Part shown: positions 43,672 through 55,176 of the stretch, one piece after another
Layout of the letters: the number at the start of each line of letters is the position of its first letter
Numbering within the stretch: the first letter of the stretch is position 1
Source: Nesterenkonia sandarakina
GTDB taxonomy: Bacteria > Actinomycetota > Actinomycetes > Actinomycetales > Micrococcaceae
Length of the DNA stretch: 64,000 nt
Assembly: GCF_013410215.1 (NCBI RefSeq)
Contig: NZ_JACCFQ010000001.1
Coordinates: 1,798,001-1,862,000, forward strand
Direction of reading: 5' to 3'
Program-made: the position numbers and the translations under genes
The notes under the pieces: generated by a model
The model's database searches: none
Told to the model about the DNA's origin: nothing
Seen by the model: the letters and a program-made list of their open reading frames with translations, nothing else

Positions 43672-44358
43672 ATGACCGGATACCCAGTTGAGCGAGCTGG
43701 GGCGCTGGGGGACCAGGTCTCAGATGACCTCCGCCGGCGCATCATCACCCGAGAACTGCCCAGTGACACGTTGCTTGTCGAGTCGAAGCTGGCGGAGCAG
43801 TACGACGTCAGCCGAGGGCCCGTGCGAGACGCCATCCGCACGCTGGTGCAGGAGGGTCTCGTGGAGAACCGAGGCCGGAGCGCACGAGTCATTGGCTTGC
43901 ACGCCGACGACGTGGACGAGCTCTTCGCGCTGCGCTCGGCGCTGGAGCACATGGCGCTGGACTTCAGCACCCAGGGCAACCGCGACGAACTCGTCGCCGC
44001 CCTGGAAGAGGCCCTCGAAGAGATGCGGGACGCGGTCCGCCAGAACGATCCACAGGCATTCACCCGCGCAGACATGCGCTTCCACAGCAGCTTCCCCCGC
44101 TCGGCGCACATGCGCCGGATCCACGACATGTGGAGCCAGTTTCAAAGGACCATCGGGGACCTGCTCCTGGTCGCGAACCTGGAGCACAACGACTTAGAAC
44201 CCTCGCTGCGCAAGCACGAGCAGCTGGCCGCCATGATCACCGCAGGCAACGACGCAGCCGCGCTGGCCGAACTCGCCGACCACCTCAATGCCTCCCGTCG
44301 AAGAATCCGTCGGGACTACGCCGGAGCCCCAGACGAGGACGACCTCCTCATCCGCTGA
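43672..44358 (+). CDS. GntR family regulator, FCD (FadR) subfamily
   Basis: 228 residues. N-terminal winged helix (about 15-75, with SKLAEQYDVSRGPVRDAIRTL) and an FCD effector domain (about 85-215, with ADMRFHSSF as metal/ligand motif). Strong GGAGGAG ribosome site. First gene of the TctCBA-lyase-kinase operon; it probably responds to the transported acid or an intermediate. Confidence 0.92.
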   Translation: MTGYPVERAGALGDQVSDDLRRRIITRELPSDTLLVESKLAEQYDVSRGPVRDAIRTLVQEGLVENRGRSARVIGLHADDVDELFALRSALEHMALDFSTQGNRDELVAALEEALEEMRDAVRQNDPQAFTRADMRFHSSFPRSAHMRRIHDMWSQFQRTIGDLLLVANLEHNDLEPSLRKHEQLAAMITAGNDAAALAELADHLNASRRRIRRDYAGAPDEDDLLIR

Positions 44359-44413
44359 GCTTCTGAACGCATCACACCATCACGCACCTGCACCTCACGA
44401 AAGGCATCACCTC

Positions 44414-45382
44414 ATGCGCATGACACTCCGCACTACAGCCGTGCCAGTTTCCGTCGCGGCAGCCTCCATTCTCGCGCTGACCAGCTGCGCGGACCGGGCC
44501 GGAGGCGACGAAGCCGCCGCTTTCCCGACCGAGGACATCACCATGATCGTTCCCTACGACGCCGGTGGGGCCTCGGACCTGTCCGCCCGCACACTCGCGG
44601 CGGAGCTGGAGACGGAACTCGACGTCTCGGTGATCGTGGAGAACCGGTCAGGAGGGGCCGGCTCCGTGGGACTGGACAACCTCGCCAGCCAGGACGCAGA
44701 CGGTTATACCCTGGGCTATCTCCCGGTGGAGACGGTCATGCTCGGTCACCAGGGGTACGAGATCGACCCCGCGGATTTCGACGCGCTGGGACAGATCGTC
44801 TCCGTGCCCGCCACCATCGCGGTCGCTGCCGACAGCGAATACGACACATTGGAAGACCTCTTGGAGGCCGCCGCGTCCGAGGAGCTCTCGGTCTCCAACT
44901 CCGGAACCGGATCGATCTGGCACGCCGCCACTACGGCACTCAACGAGGAAGCCGGCACGCAGCTCTCTCCGGTGCCTTTCGACGGCGGGGCGCCCGCAGT
45001 CAATGCGGCGGTCGGGGGACAGGTCGATGCGGTGGTCGCCGGGGTTTCAGAGACTGCCGTGGCGGCAGAGGACGGACGGCTGCGCGTGCTCGCGATCCTT
45101 GACGACGAGCGGGCCGAGGCGATGCCCGACGTTCCCACCGCCGAAGAGCTGGGCTACGACGTCAACATCGGCGGGTGGGGAGCCATCGGTGCTCCTGCGG
45201 GACTGCCTGAAGAGACACATGAGATCCTTGTCGACGCGATCTCCGCGGCAGCGGAGAGCGACGCGTTCGTGGAACTCATCGAAGACTCCGGAAACATCCC
45301 GGTCAATGTGGGCCCGGAGGAGTTCCAGCCCTTCTATGAAGAGGAGAACTCGCGTTTCGAGTCACTCTTCGCAGAGCAGTGA
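44414..45382 (+). CDS. tctC: Tripartite tricarboxylate transporter substrate-binding protein
   Basis: 322-residue exported lipoprotein of the Bug/TctC family. ATG 44414 gives a signal peptide with lipobox LTSC (Cys about 25). Typical loops: VPYDAGGASDLSARTLA (about 46-62) and VENRSGGAGSVG (about 77-88), which cradle a carboxylate ligand. Followed after six bases by TctB. Captures an organic acid outside the membrane. Confidence 0.92.
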   Translation: MRMTLRTTAVPVSVAAASILALTSCADRAGGDEAAAFPTEDITMIVPYDAGGASDLSARTLAAELETELDVSVIVENRSGGAGSVGLDNLASQDADGYTLGYLPVETVMLGHQGYEIDPADFDALGQIVSVPATIAVAADSEYDTLEDLLEAAASEELSVSNSGTGSIWHAATTALNEEAGTQLSPVPFDGGAPAVNAAVGGQVDAVVAGVSETAVAAEDGRLRVLAILDDERAEAMPDVPTAEELGYDVNIGGWGAIGAPAGLPEETHEILVDAISAAAESDAFVELIEDSGNIPVNVGPEEFQPFYEEENSRFESLFAEQ

Positions 45383-45388
45383 CGCGTC

Positions 45389-45907
45389 ATGGCCTATGAC
45401 GCAGTCTTGGACGGGACTCCCGCTGATCCCGCCCCGATCAGCGCCCAGCCCAGCGAACCCGCATCCGCTTCGTTGCTGTGGCGCCTCGCCGGACCGCTCT
45501 GCGGCATCGCGGTAGGCGCCGCGGTGGTCGGGTTGGCGCAGACCATAGCCCTTCCGGCGATCGAGGGTCAGTTCAGCCCGCGCTGGTGGCCTCAGGTCTC
45601 GGGAGCCGCCATCATCCTCTTCTCCCTGGCGGCTGCTGTGCGGGCTCTCCCCGCCGATGCGCCGATGGAGGAGCTCGAAGCCCGCCAGCCCGGCGGCGTG
45701 GGACGAATCCTAGCAAGCCTGGGGGCCGTGGCGGCCTACGGTGCGCTCTGGCACTGGCTCGATTTCCGTATCGTCACAGTGCTGCTGGTGGCAGGTCTGG
45801 TCGCGATCAGTGGCGGCCGAGGGTGGGCCGGTCTCGTGGTCTTTCCTGTCGTGGTCACCACAGTGTTGTGGGTCTTGTTCAGTCTCTTGCTGCGAGTGCC
45901 CGTATGA
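45389..45907 (+). CDS. tctB: Tripartite tricarboxylate transporter small subunit
   Basis: 172 residues, four membrane helices (about 35-55, 70-88, 108-125, 132-165), TctB/DUF1468 type. The polar N-terminus is Pro/Ala-rich. Overlaps TctA by four bases (ATGA). Confidence 0.88.
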   Translation: MAYDAVLDGTPADPAPISAQPSEPASASLLWRLAGPLCGIAVGAAVVGLAQTIALPAIEGQFSPRWWPQVSGAAIILFSLAAAVRALPADAPMEELEARQPGGVGRILASLGAVAAYGALWHWLDFRIVTVLLVAGLVAISGGRGWAGLVVFPVVVTTVLWVLFSLLLRVPV

Positions 45908-47409
45908 GCGCCGTGGTGGAAGGGCTGACCCAGCTCAGTGATCCGGTCGTGCTGCTGTGCATCCTCATCGGCGCCCTCGCGGGGATGCTCGTTGGAGCCT
46001 TCCCCGGCATCACCGCGACGATGGCGGTGGCCCTGGCCAGCGCCTTCACCCTCACCATGGAACCGGTGCAGGGCCTCGCGGTGCTGCTGACCATCTACGT
46101 GGCGGCGAACTTCGGTGACCGGGTGCCGGCAATCCTGGTGAACACCCCGGGAACTCCGGCCTCAATCGCGACGACCTTCGACGGCTACCCCCTGGCACGT
46201 CAGGGCAAGGCAGGATTGGCGCTGACCACCTCCGCCTTCGGCGCGGCGTTCGGCACCTTCGCAGGTCTGCTGGTGCTGATCTTCGCGGCCATCCCGCTGT
46301 CTCGGGTGGCGCTGAACTTCGGACCGGCCGAGATCTTCGCCCTGGTCGTCTTCGGGCTCACCATGATCGTCAGCGTCGCAGGCAGCAACCTGCTCAAGGG
46401 CCTGGCAGCGGCAGGATTCGGGCTTGCGCTCTCCACGGTGGGACGAGACCCCATCGTGGGCACCGAGCGGATGACCTTCGGCGTCCTGGAACTCTCCGAT
46501 GGACTGCCGTTCATCGCAGTCATCATCGGTCTCTTCGGCATCGCGGATGTCCTTGACCAGATGCTCACCCACCACGCCGCGACGGCCAAGCCGATTCAGA
46601 GTTTCGGACGATGGATGCCGAACCGGACCGAGCGACGCAAGATGTGGAAGCCGATGGCGATCGGCTCCGGCGTCGGCGCCGTGGTGGGTGCGGTTCCTGC
46701 GGCTGGTGGCGACATCGCCGGGCTGACGGCATGGTCTGTCTCGCGGCGTTCATCGGAACACCCGGAGGAGTATGGCAAGGGTTCGCTCGAGGGTCTGACC
46801 GCCGGAGACACCGCGTCCAACGCGACGCTGGGTCCCTCTGTGAGCACTACGTTGGCGCTCGGAGTCCCGGGAGACTCGGTCATGGCTGTGTTGATGGGGT
46901 CCCTGGTCATCTGGGGATTCAATCCGGGTCCGGGGCTCTTCGCCGCCCAGCCGGATCTCGTCTACACGATCGCCGGCATCATGGTCATCGCCACGGTCCT
47001 CACGTTCGGGCTGAGCCTGCTCCGGATGCGTGGGGTGACCAAGCTGCTCGAACTGCCGCCACACTATCTCTGGACCGTCGTCATCGTCTTCTGCCTGGTG
47101 GGTACCTATGCGGTGAACAACTCCACAGTCGACGTGCTGGTGATGATCGTCTTCGGCGTCGTCGGACTGTTCATGCGGCGCCTTGGGTTCCCTCCGGGGC
47201 CGGTGGTCCTCGGACTCATCCTGGGCAGCATGGCTGAGGCGAATCTTCGGAGGGCGTTGGAGATCGGTGGGATCTCGAACGTGCTCACCAGTCCGATCGC
47301 CGTCGGTTTTCTGCTCGTCGCTCTCGCCTCGGTCGCGCTGCCGCCGCTGCTGCGCAGCTGGAAGACCCATCGTGCTGGCCGTCGGCACACGCACACCGTC
47401 AACCACTAA
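45904..47409 (+). CDS. tctA: Tripartite tricarboxylate transporter large subunit
   Basis: 501 residues, about 11-12 helices. The TctA signature LVGAFPGITATMAVALAS lies at about 28-45, and a second conserved loop at about 260-275 (VVGAVPAAGGDIAGL). ATG 45904 is chosen because it overlaps the tctB stop; the frame is open further upstream but only antisense or out of frame with tctB. Completes a full TTT system for uptake of an organic acid. Confidence 0.93.
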   Translation: MSAVVEGLTQLSDPVVLLCILIGALAGMLVGAFPGITATMAVALASAFTLTMEPVQGLAVLLTIYVAANFGDRVPAILVNTPGTPASIATTFDGYPLARQGKAGLALTTSAFGAAFGTFAGLLVLIFAAIPLSRVALNFGPAEIFALVVFGLTMIVSVAGSNLLKGLAAAGFGLALSTVGRDPIVGTERMTFGVLELSDGLPFIAVIIGLFGIADVLDQMLTHHAATAKPIQSFGRWMPNRTERRKMWKPMAIGSGVGAVVGAVPAAGGDIAGLTAWSVSRRSSEHPEEYGKGSLEGLTAGDTASNATLGPSVSTTLALGVPGDSVMAVLMGSLVIWGFNPGPGLFAAQPDLVYTIAGIMVIATVLTFGLSLLRMRGVTKLLELPPHYLWTVVIVFCLVGTYAVNNSTVDVLVMIVFGVVGLFMRRLGFPPGPVVLGLILGSMAEANLRRALEIGGISNVLTSPIAVGFLLVALASVALPPLLRSWKTHRAGRRHTHTVNH

Positions 47410-47457
47410 TTCGTCTACGAACTACGATCCGTTGCGGATCACGTGAAAAGGAATCTC

Positions 47458-48330
47458 ATGACTCACCCTGTTGTCATCACTGCCACCCCGACCTTGTTCC
47501 TCGACTCCGGGGACTTGAACATCGGCGGGATGCGGGAACACCTGACTTGGCTGGAGAACGCCGGAGTCGATGCGATCTTCGCGGCCGGCACGACCGGGGA
47601 GTTCCCTACGCTCACGGACGATGAAAAGCTCGCGGTGCTCGATGTCTCCCTGGAGATCTTCGGCCCGGAGCGGACCTACTTCCATGTGGGAGCTCCGTCT
47701 GCGCGGCAGGCGGGAGAGCTTGCGGCGGAATCCGTTCGCCGAGGGGCGCGGAGGCTGGCGGCTGTGACCCCCTACTACCAGTCCTCGCCCGAGGCTGAGA
47801 CGCTGCGGTACTACGACGACGTCGCCCAGTCATCCACCGGAGCTGCACTCTTCGCGTACCTCTTCGAGGCACGCACCTCAACCCAATCAACTCCTTCGAT
47901 CCTGGCTCCGCTGGCGGAGGCAGGTCTCGCCGGTGTCAAGATCAGCGGCGAGGCGGATGCGACGGTCGCCGATTATCTGGCGCACCGACCTGAAGGCTTC
48001 ACCGTGTTCTCCGGGAACGACGTGTCCTTCGAATGGTTCAGCTCGGCGGGGGGTGACGGGATCATCTCTGGGGTGTCCTCGGTGTATCCGGAACCCTTCG
48101 TCGCGCTGCGTGACGCGTTGATCGCAGCCGACTCCGACGCGGTCCGAACCGCCCAGCAGGACGTGGAGCAGGCTGTGGCTGCCGTGAACGCCGGGAGCCT
48201 GACACATCTGAAGGCGGGTGTCAGCGCGCGCGGCTTCGCCGGGGGCCCGGTCCGTTCCGCAGTCGCGCCGGCGGCCGAGGCAGACCGGTCCTCGATCAAA
48301 GCCCTCGCCGCAGTATTCTCAGCAGCCTGA
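47458..48330 (+). CDS. DHDPS/NAL family class I aldolase or dehydratase
   Basis: 290 residues, full-length family TIM barrel. GTTGE (about 45-49) binds the keto-acid carboxylate, TPYYQ (about 107-111) contains the catalytic Tyr, and Lys161 in GVKISGEA is the Schiff-base residue. ATG 47458 has AAGGA seven bases upstream. Context (acid importer plus two kinases) argues for a catabolic aldolase or dehydratase acting on a 2-keto-3-deoxy sugar acid rather than lysine biosynthesis. The exact reaction is unknown. Confidence 0.85.
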   Translation: MTHPVVITATPTLFLDSGDLNIGGMREHLTWLENAGVDAIFAAGTTGEFPTLTDDEKLAVLDVSLEIFGPERTYFHVGAPSARQAGELAAESVRRGARRLAAVTPYYQSSPEAETLRYYDDVAQSSTGAALFAYLFEARTSTQSTPSILAPLAEAGLAGVKISGEADATVADYLAHRPEGFTVFSGNDVSFEWFSSAGGDGIISGVSSVYPEPFVALRDALIAADSDAVRTAQQDVEQAVAAVNAGSLTHLKAGVSARGFAGGPVRSAVAPAAEADRSSIKALAAVFSAA

Positions 48331-48345
48331 GTCCGGGAGGGCCAC

Positions 48346-50019
48346 ATGCGAAAGATCATCAACCAGCCCACGGACTTCGTCGATGAGGTGCTCGACGGCA
48401 TCTACCATGCCCATGGCGAACGCCTCCGACCCGCCGATCCTGCAGGGCGCGCCATAGTGCGAGCAGACGCGCCGAAGGAAGGCCGGGTCTCGATCGTGAC
48501 CGGTGGGGGATCGGGGCATCTGCCGCTCTTCCTCGGCTACGTCGGCCCGGGGTTATGCTCCGCTGCCGCCGTCGGGAATGTCTTCTCTTCGCCTTCATCG
48601 AGCCAGATCTACCAGGCAGCGCGCGAATCCGAAGGCGGCGCAGGAGTGCTCTTCCTCTATGGAAACTATGGCGGGGACATCTATAACTTTGATCTCGCCG
48701 GTGACCTCCTGGAGACCGAAGGCGTCGCCACCCGCACCGTGATCGGCACCGACGACATCCTTTCGGCCCCGCTCGATCAACAAGAGCGCCGTCGCGGGAT
48801 CGCAGGGCTGGTCCTCGTGTACAAGGCCGCCGGGGCGGCTGCCGAGGACGGGCTCCCATTGGACGAGGTGGCCCGAGTGGCTCACAAGGCCGTGGCGAAC
48901 TGCCGCACCATGGGTGTAGGCCTTGCCCCGACTATTCTTCCGGCTGCCGGTGAACCCACGTTCACCCTTGAGCCCGGCGAGATGGAGGTCGGCATCGGAA
49001 TCCACGGGGAGCAAGGCACCCACCGTGGACCGCTGGAGTCTGCGGACCGGATCACGGAGCGGTTCCTGGACCAGCTGCGCCAGGAGCTCCCATTGGAAGA
49101 AGGCAGCCGCGTAGCACTCCTGGTCAACGGACTGGGCGCCACCCCTCTGGAGGAGCTCTACCTGATCTACCGGCGTGCGGCGCAGATCCTGGAGCAGACC
49201 GGCGTAGAGGTCGCACATCGCTTCGTCGGAAACTATGTGACCAGCCTCGAGATGGCCGGAGCCTCTGTCAGCATCCTTCTCCTTGACGAAGAGTTGGACG
49301 CCTTCATGGGCGCTCGCGCCGAGACGCCGTTCTTCAAGGCCGGGTCCAGCGGCCCCACGAACTGGCAGCTCGGCGGCGCTGAAGACGTCACACCGGTGCG
49401 GAAGGTGACTCAGACCGGGCAGCGCAGCGAACTTCGGTCGGTGCTCCTTGCTGTGATGCCGCAGATGGCCCAGTACGAGGAGCAGCTGCGCGACCTCGAT
49501 GCCGTGATCGGCGACGGTGACCTGGGCATCACCGTCGCCTCCGGTGCCGCAGCCGTCTCACAGGCGTTGCAGCGGCTCCCGGAAGACGTCACCGACAGAG
49601 ACGCCCTGATCGTGGCCGCGCAGGTGTTCGCCGAGACGAATCCGTCCACCTTCGCGGCGCTGACCGGGGCAGGGGCACTCGCGGCTGCCGAGAAGCTGCG
49701 TGATCGCTCGGTCACTGGTGCTGGTCCGGAGATTCTCCGGGCCTTCGTTGACCGTGTCGCGGAGCGCGGCGGAGCCACTCGTGGCGACAAGACTCTGCTG
49801 GACGTGCTGATACCGCTGCTGGATGGAGAAGCGGACCGTCCAATGTCGGCGTTGGCAGCACAGGCGCAGGAGCTCCTGGAAGAGTCCGACGGCTGGGAGA
49901 ACCGCAAGGGTCGTGCATCCTGGCAGGGAGGCAGAACAGTGGGCCAACGAGATCCAGGCAGTGCGGCTGCCGTCCACTTTCTCCACGAACTCGCCAAAGC
50001 ACTGGAGGGACCAGCATGA
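48346..50019 (+). CDS. DhaK-DhaL fusion kinase (dihydroxyacetone/erythrulose kinase family)
   Basis: 557 residues. The DhaK part (about 1-330) has GGGSGHLPLFLGYVG (about 48-62), NYGGDIYNFD, and His220 in GIGIHGEQG, the residue that forms a covalent hemiaminal with the ketose or aldose. The DhaL part (about 355-557) has the Mg-ATP loop VIGDGDLGIT and GDKTLLDVL. Single-chain ATP-dependent members phosphorylate dihydroxyacetone, glyceraldehyde or tetruloses. Here it may phosphorylate the aldehyde or ketone released by the adjacent lyase. Overlaps the PfkB kinase gene by four bases. Confidence 0.9.
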   Translation: MRKIINQPTDFVDEVLDGIYHAHGERLRPADPAGRAIVRADAPKEGRVSIVTGGGSGHLPLFLGYVGPGLCSAAAVGNVFSSPSSSQIYQAARESEGGAGVLFLYGNYGGDIYNFDLAGDLLETEGVATRTVIGTDDILSAPLDQQERRRGIAGLVLVYKAAGAAAEDGLPLDEVARVAHKAVANCRTMGVGLAPTILPAAGEPTFTLEPGEMEVGIGIHGEQGTHRGPLESADRITERFLDQLRQELPLEEGSRVALLVNGLGATPLEELYLIYRRAAQILEQTGVEVAHRFVGNYVTSLEMAGASVSILLLDEELDAFMGARAETPFFKAGSSGPTNWQLGGAEDVTPVRKVTQTGQRSELRSVLLAVMPQMAQYEEQLRDLDAVIGDGDLGITVASGAAAVSQALQRLPEDVTDRDALIVAAQVFAETNPSTFAALTGAGALAAAEKLRDRSVTGAGPEILRAFVDRVAERGGATRGDKTLLDVLIPLLDGEADRPMSALAAQAQELLEESDGWENRKGRASWQGGRTVGQRDPGSAAAVHFLHELAKALEGPA

Positions 50020-51017
50020 CGCTGCTCATCATGGGATCGGTGAACCGGGACATCACCGTCCGGCTGCCTGAGTTCCCGGCCCCGGGTCAGACCCTTCTGG
50101 CCTCGACCTCGGAGACCGCGACCGGGGGCAAGAGCGCGAACCAGGCGGTGGCCGCCGCTCTGGTTGGGGCGCCGGCGCACCTGATCGCGCGCTGCGGTTC
50201 CGACGCCGCCGGAGCGGAGGCCGTCCGTTCGCTGCGCGAGGCGGGCGTGCATGTGGACGCCGTCACCCCAGGCCGCGGCGCGCAGGGGATGGCCTTCATC
50301 AGCGTGCGCGCCGATGGAGAGAACACCATCGTGGTGGTCCCGGGCGCGAACACGGAGCTCCAGGCCGAGGACTGCCCGGCGGAGCTGCTGGCTGACGCCG
50401 AATGGATGCTGCTGAGTCTGGAGGTCCCTCTGCAGACGGTGCATGAGGCCGCTGCCCGCGCGCATGCCTCGGGGACCAGGGTCGCGTTGAACGCCTCACC
50501 GCTGAGCGGGGAGCCGGTGGATCTGCGCCACGTGGACCTGGTGATCGTCAACGAGGGTGAAGCCGCAGAGCTGCTCGCCGGGGTCACCGGGAACACCAAC
50601 GGCCCCGGGCATACCGGGCCAGCCGGGGGCACCAGGGTCACTGAGGCATTCGAGGTCACTGGGGCTGCCGACGACGCAGCGAGTACCAAGGACACCGGCG
50701 CTCCCGACGGCCCGCCACGCTCGGCCGCTGCAGATCCTGCCCAGGCGCTGGGCGTGCAGACCCTGATCGTGACCCGTGGAGCCGAGGGCGCGAGCATCCA
50801 CACCGCGGGCCAGGACCCGGTCCATGTGCCCAGCGTCCCGGTGCAGGCGGTGGACACCAGCGGCGCCGGTGACGCCTTCGCGGGCGCCCTGTTGGGCCGG
50901 CTGACCTGCGGGGACAGCCTGGAGGACGCGGCGGGGATCGCCGCGCGGTTCGCCGCCTCCGCCACCACCGGAGTGGGCGCCCAGTCCTCCTACCCGCGGA
51001 ACTTCAGCCTCGGCTGA
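50016..51017 (+). CDS. rbsK: PfkB/ribokinase family sugar kinase
   Basis: 333 residues. N-terminal GSVNRDITVRLPEFPAPGQT (about 7-26) and GGKSANQAVAAA (about 36-47), and the C-terminal active site DTSGAGDAFAGALLG (catalytic Asp, about 285-299). Closest to ribokinase, but with a ~55-residue Gly/Thr/Ala low-complexity insertion (about 190-245) after NEGEAAELL. Last gene of the operon; the 3' end overlaps the convergent gene by 14 bases. The symbol is given by family only; the substrate may differ. Confidence 0.82.
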   Translation: MTLLIMGSVNRDITVRLPEFPAPGQTLLASTSETATGGKSANQAVAAALVGAPAHLIARCGSDAAGAEAVRSLREAGVHVDAVTPGRGAQGMAFISVRADGENTIVVVPGANTELQAEDCPAELLADAEWMLLSLEVPLQTVHEAAARAHASGTRVALNASPLSGEPVDLRHVDLVIVNEGEAAELLAGVTGNTNGPGHTGPAGGTRVTEAFEVTGAADDAASTKDTGAPDGPPRSAAADPAQALGVQTLIVTRGAEGASIHTAGQDPVHVPSVPVQAVDTSGAGDAFAGALLGRLTCGDSLEDAAGIAARFAASATTGVGAQSSYPRNFSLG

Positions 51018-52734
51018 GGTTCGTGACCGCGGGGCCCTCCAGGAGTTCGCCATCGGCGGCGAAGCGCGAGCCATGCAGCGGGCAGTCCCAGGACAGGGCG
51101 GCGTCGTTCCACTTCAGGATCCCGCCCAGGTGCGGACAGACGGCGGAGACCTTGCAGGTCTGGCCGTCCACGGTGGAGACCCCGACGGGCTTCCCGTGCT
51201 CACGTCCCACCGCACCCTCGCCCTCGGCGGGGGCGTCCTGGGGCACTGCCCGGACCTCGGCGCCGACCCAGCCGGCCACCATGGTCCCGCCGACTTCGAT
51301 GTTGTCCTTGATCCCGGTGAACACGTCGGAAGGGGTGACCATCCGGGCGCTGAGGGTCTCGGCCCAGGCCATATGCCCACCCAGGATCTGCGCGGAGATC
51401 GCCAGGGACGCGGCCACCGCGTTGGACATGCCCCACTTGTTGTACCCGGTGGCCAGGTAGATCCGCCCGCCTCCGCGCGGCAGGGTGCCGAAGAAGGGGA
51501 CGTACTGGGCGGCGCGGTAGTCCTGAGCGGACCAGACGTGGGTGCGCTCTGCGCCGGGGAAGTGCTGCTGCGCCCACGCCTCGAGGTCCTCCACGGCGGC
51601 GCGTTCCGAGGCAGACCGACCCACACCGTGATCGTTGCCGCCGATCAGCAGCAGCTCTTCGCCGTTGATCGGGACGGTGCGCAGAGTCCGGCCCGGAGTG
51701 TCGGCGCTGAGATACATCCCCTTGGGGATGCGCCCCGCGCCCCGCGGGACCCGGTAGGTCATCGCGTAGGACCGGTTGGGTTTGAGCTTGGCGAAATAAC
51801 CCCCGCGGTCCAACACTGGAACCCCGGTGGCAAGCATCAGCCGGCCCGCGGTCACCTGGCCCTGGGAGGTCTCGATGCGCAGCGCCGGCTCATCGACCGC
51901 CGGGTCGTCGATCGCCGGGCTATCGACCGCCGGGCTATCGACCGCCGGGTTCAGGGGCGAGCCTTCGGTGTCGTCCTCGGTGGAGGCCCGCGGGGTGCCT
52001 TCGGAGGTGCTGGCGGCCGCACCTGTTCCGGGATGGTGGCCTGATCTGCTGGAAGCGGAGTCGCCACCGGCTCCGGCAGTATTCGAGGTTGCTCCAGTGA
52101 CGCGGACCCCCTCGATGAGCTCACCTCCGCGTTCCCGCAGCTCAGCTGCGAGTGCGGCGAGGATATCCATGGGGTGGAACTGGATCTGGTCGGCCAGCGC
52201 CACGGCGCCGCTGACTGGGAAGGGAAGGTCCGTCTGGTCGGTCCAGGTGACCGGCAGCCCGGCCTGCTGGCAGGCCTCGAACTCCTGCTGCACGGCAGAG
52301 AGCCCGGACTCGGTGGTGGCGTAGGTGTAGGCGGTGCGCTGCTGAAAGGGCACCCCATGTTCCTGCATGTAGCGCACCAGCCAGGAGACGCCCTCCTGGT
52401 TGCCGTCCACATAGGCCTGGAGCACCTCGTCGGAGTGGTGCTTGCGGATGCTGGAGAGCGTGGTGCCCTGGAGCAGTGAGAGCTTTGCGGTGGTGTTCCC
52501 GGTGGCGACGGCGCCCACGCTCCTTGCCTCCAGCACGGCGACCTTATGCCCGGCCCGGGCCAGCAGCACCGCAGTGGTGAGCCCGGTCAGCCCCGCCCCG
52601 GCGACGACGGTGTCATAGTGGGCGCTCTCGGTGAAGGTGTCGGCAGGGATGGACACGGTCGCGTAGCTGTCCAGCCAGATGGATCGGTGCGTGGTCGAGG
52701 GCTCCGGGGTGGTGTGCGCGGCGTCGGAATTCAT
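51004..52734 (-). CDS. FAD-dependent oxidoreductase with C-terminal Rieske domain
   Basis: 576 residues. A DAO/glycine-oxidase-type FAD domain (GAGLTGLTTAVLLARAG at about 46-62) covers most of the protein. A C-terminal Rieske [2Fe-2S] domain carries CPHLGG and CPLHGS (C-x-H and C-x2-H, about 518-540). Residues ~215-281 are a Ser/Thr/Asp/Pro insertion containing VDSPA repeats. This fusion family is widespread in soil bacteria; the physiological substrate is unknown. The tail overlaps the PfkB gene on the other strand by 14 bases. Confidence 0.87.
   Translation of the reverse strand: MNSDAAHTTPEPSTTHRSIWLDSYATVSIPADTFTESAHYDTVVAGAGLTGLTTAVLLARAGHKVAVLEARSVGAVATGNTTAKLSLLQGTTLSSIRKHHSDEVLQAYVDGNQEGVSWLVRYMQEHGVPFQQRTAYTYATTESGLSAVQQEFEACQQAGLPVTWTDQTDLPFPVSGAVALADQIQFHPMDILAALAAELRERGGELIEGVRVTGATSNTAGAGGDSASSRSGHHPGTGAAASTSEGTPRASTEDDTEGSPLNPAVDSPAVDSPAIDDPAVDEPALRIETSQGQVTAGRLMLATGVPVLDRGGYFAKLKPNRSYAMTYRVPRGAGRIPKGMYLSADTPGRTLRTVPINGEELLLIGGNDHGVGRSASERAAVEDLEAWAQQHFPGAERTHVWSAQDYRAAQYVPFFGTLPRGGGRIYLATGYNKWGMSNAVAASLAISAQILGGHMAWAETLSARMVTPSDVFTGIKDNIEVGGTMVAGWVGAEVRAVPQDAPAEGEGAVGREHGKPVGVSTVDGQTCKVSAVCPHLGGILKWNDAALSWDCPLHGSRFAADGELLEGPAVTNLSRG
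51892..51952 (-). repeat. 15-bp tandem repeat inside the oxidoreductase gene
   Basis: GGGCTATCGACCGCC-type units (four near-copies) encode AVDSP/AIDDP/AVDEP repeats in the low-complexity insertion of the FAD-Rieske protein. In-frame, so copy-number change would be tolerated. Confidence 0.7.
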
Positions 52735-52911
52735 CGGGGCGGATCATCCTTCCTCAGGGTGTTGCCGGGGGTAGAAGCTGTGCTGGCGCTTCGGTCCTCA
52801 TCCTGCGGGCTGGAGCTGGGAGTATCCAGCATTCACGCCCATACCCCGTCCTGACCGGCCCTGATCCGCTACGCTCGGTGCTGTTTCGCGCCTCCACGTC
52901 TTGTCCCCGGC

Positions 52912-55101
<2,190 letters not shown>

Positions 55102-55176
55102 ATGACCACTCTGTCACAGGGGTAGGACACCGATCCCGGGCTGCGAACCAGCGTGAGGCACAGCCTCAGGCCCGGA

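Noticed and set aside
47458-48330. Biosynthetic dapA
   Set aside because: Schiff-base Lys and GTTGE are family-wide; position inside a transporter-kinase operon under a GntR regulator fits catabolism better.
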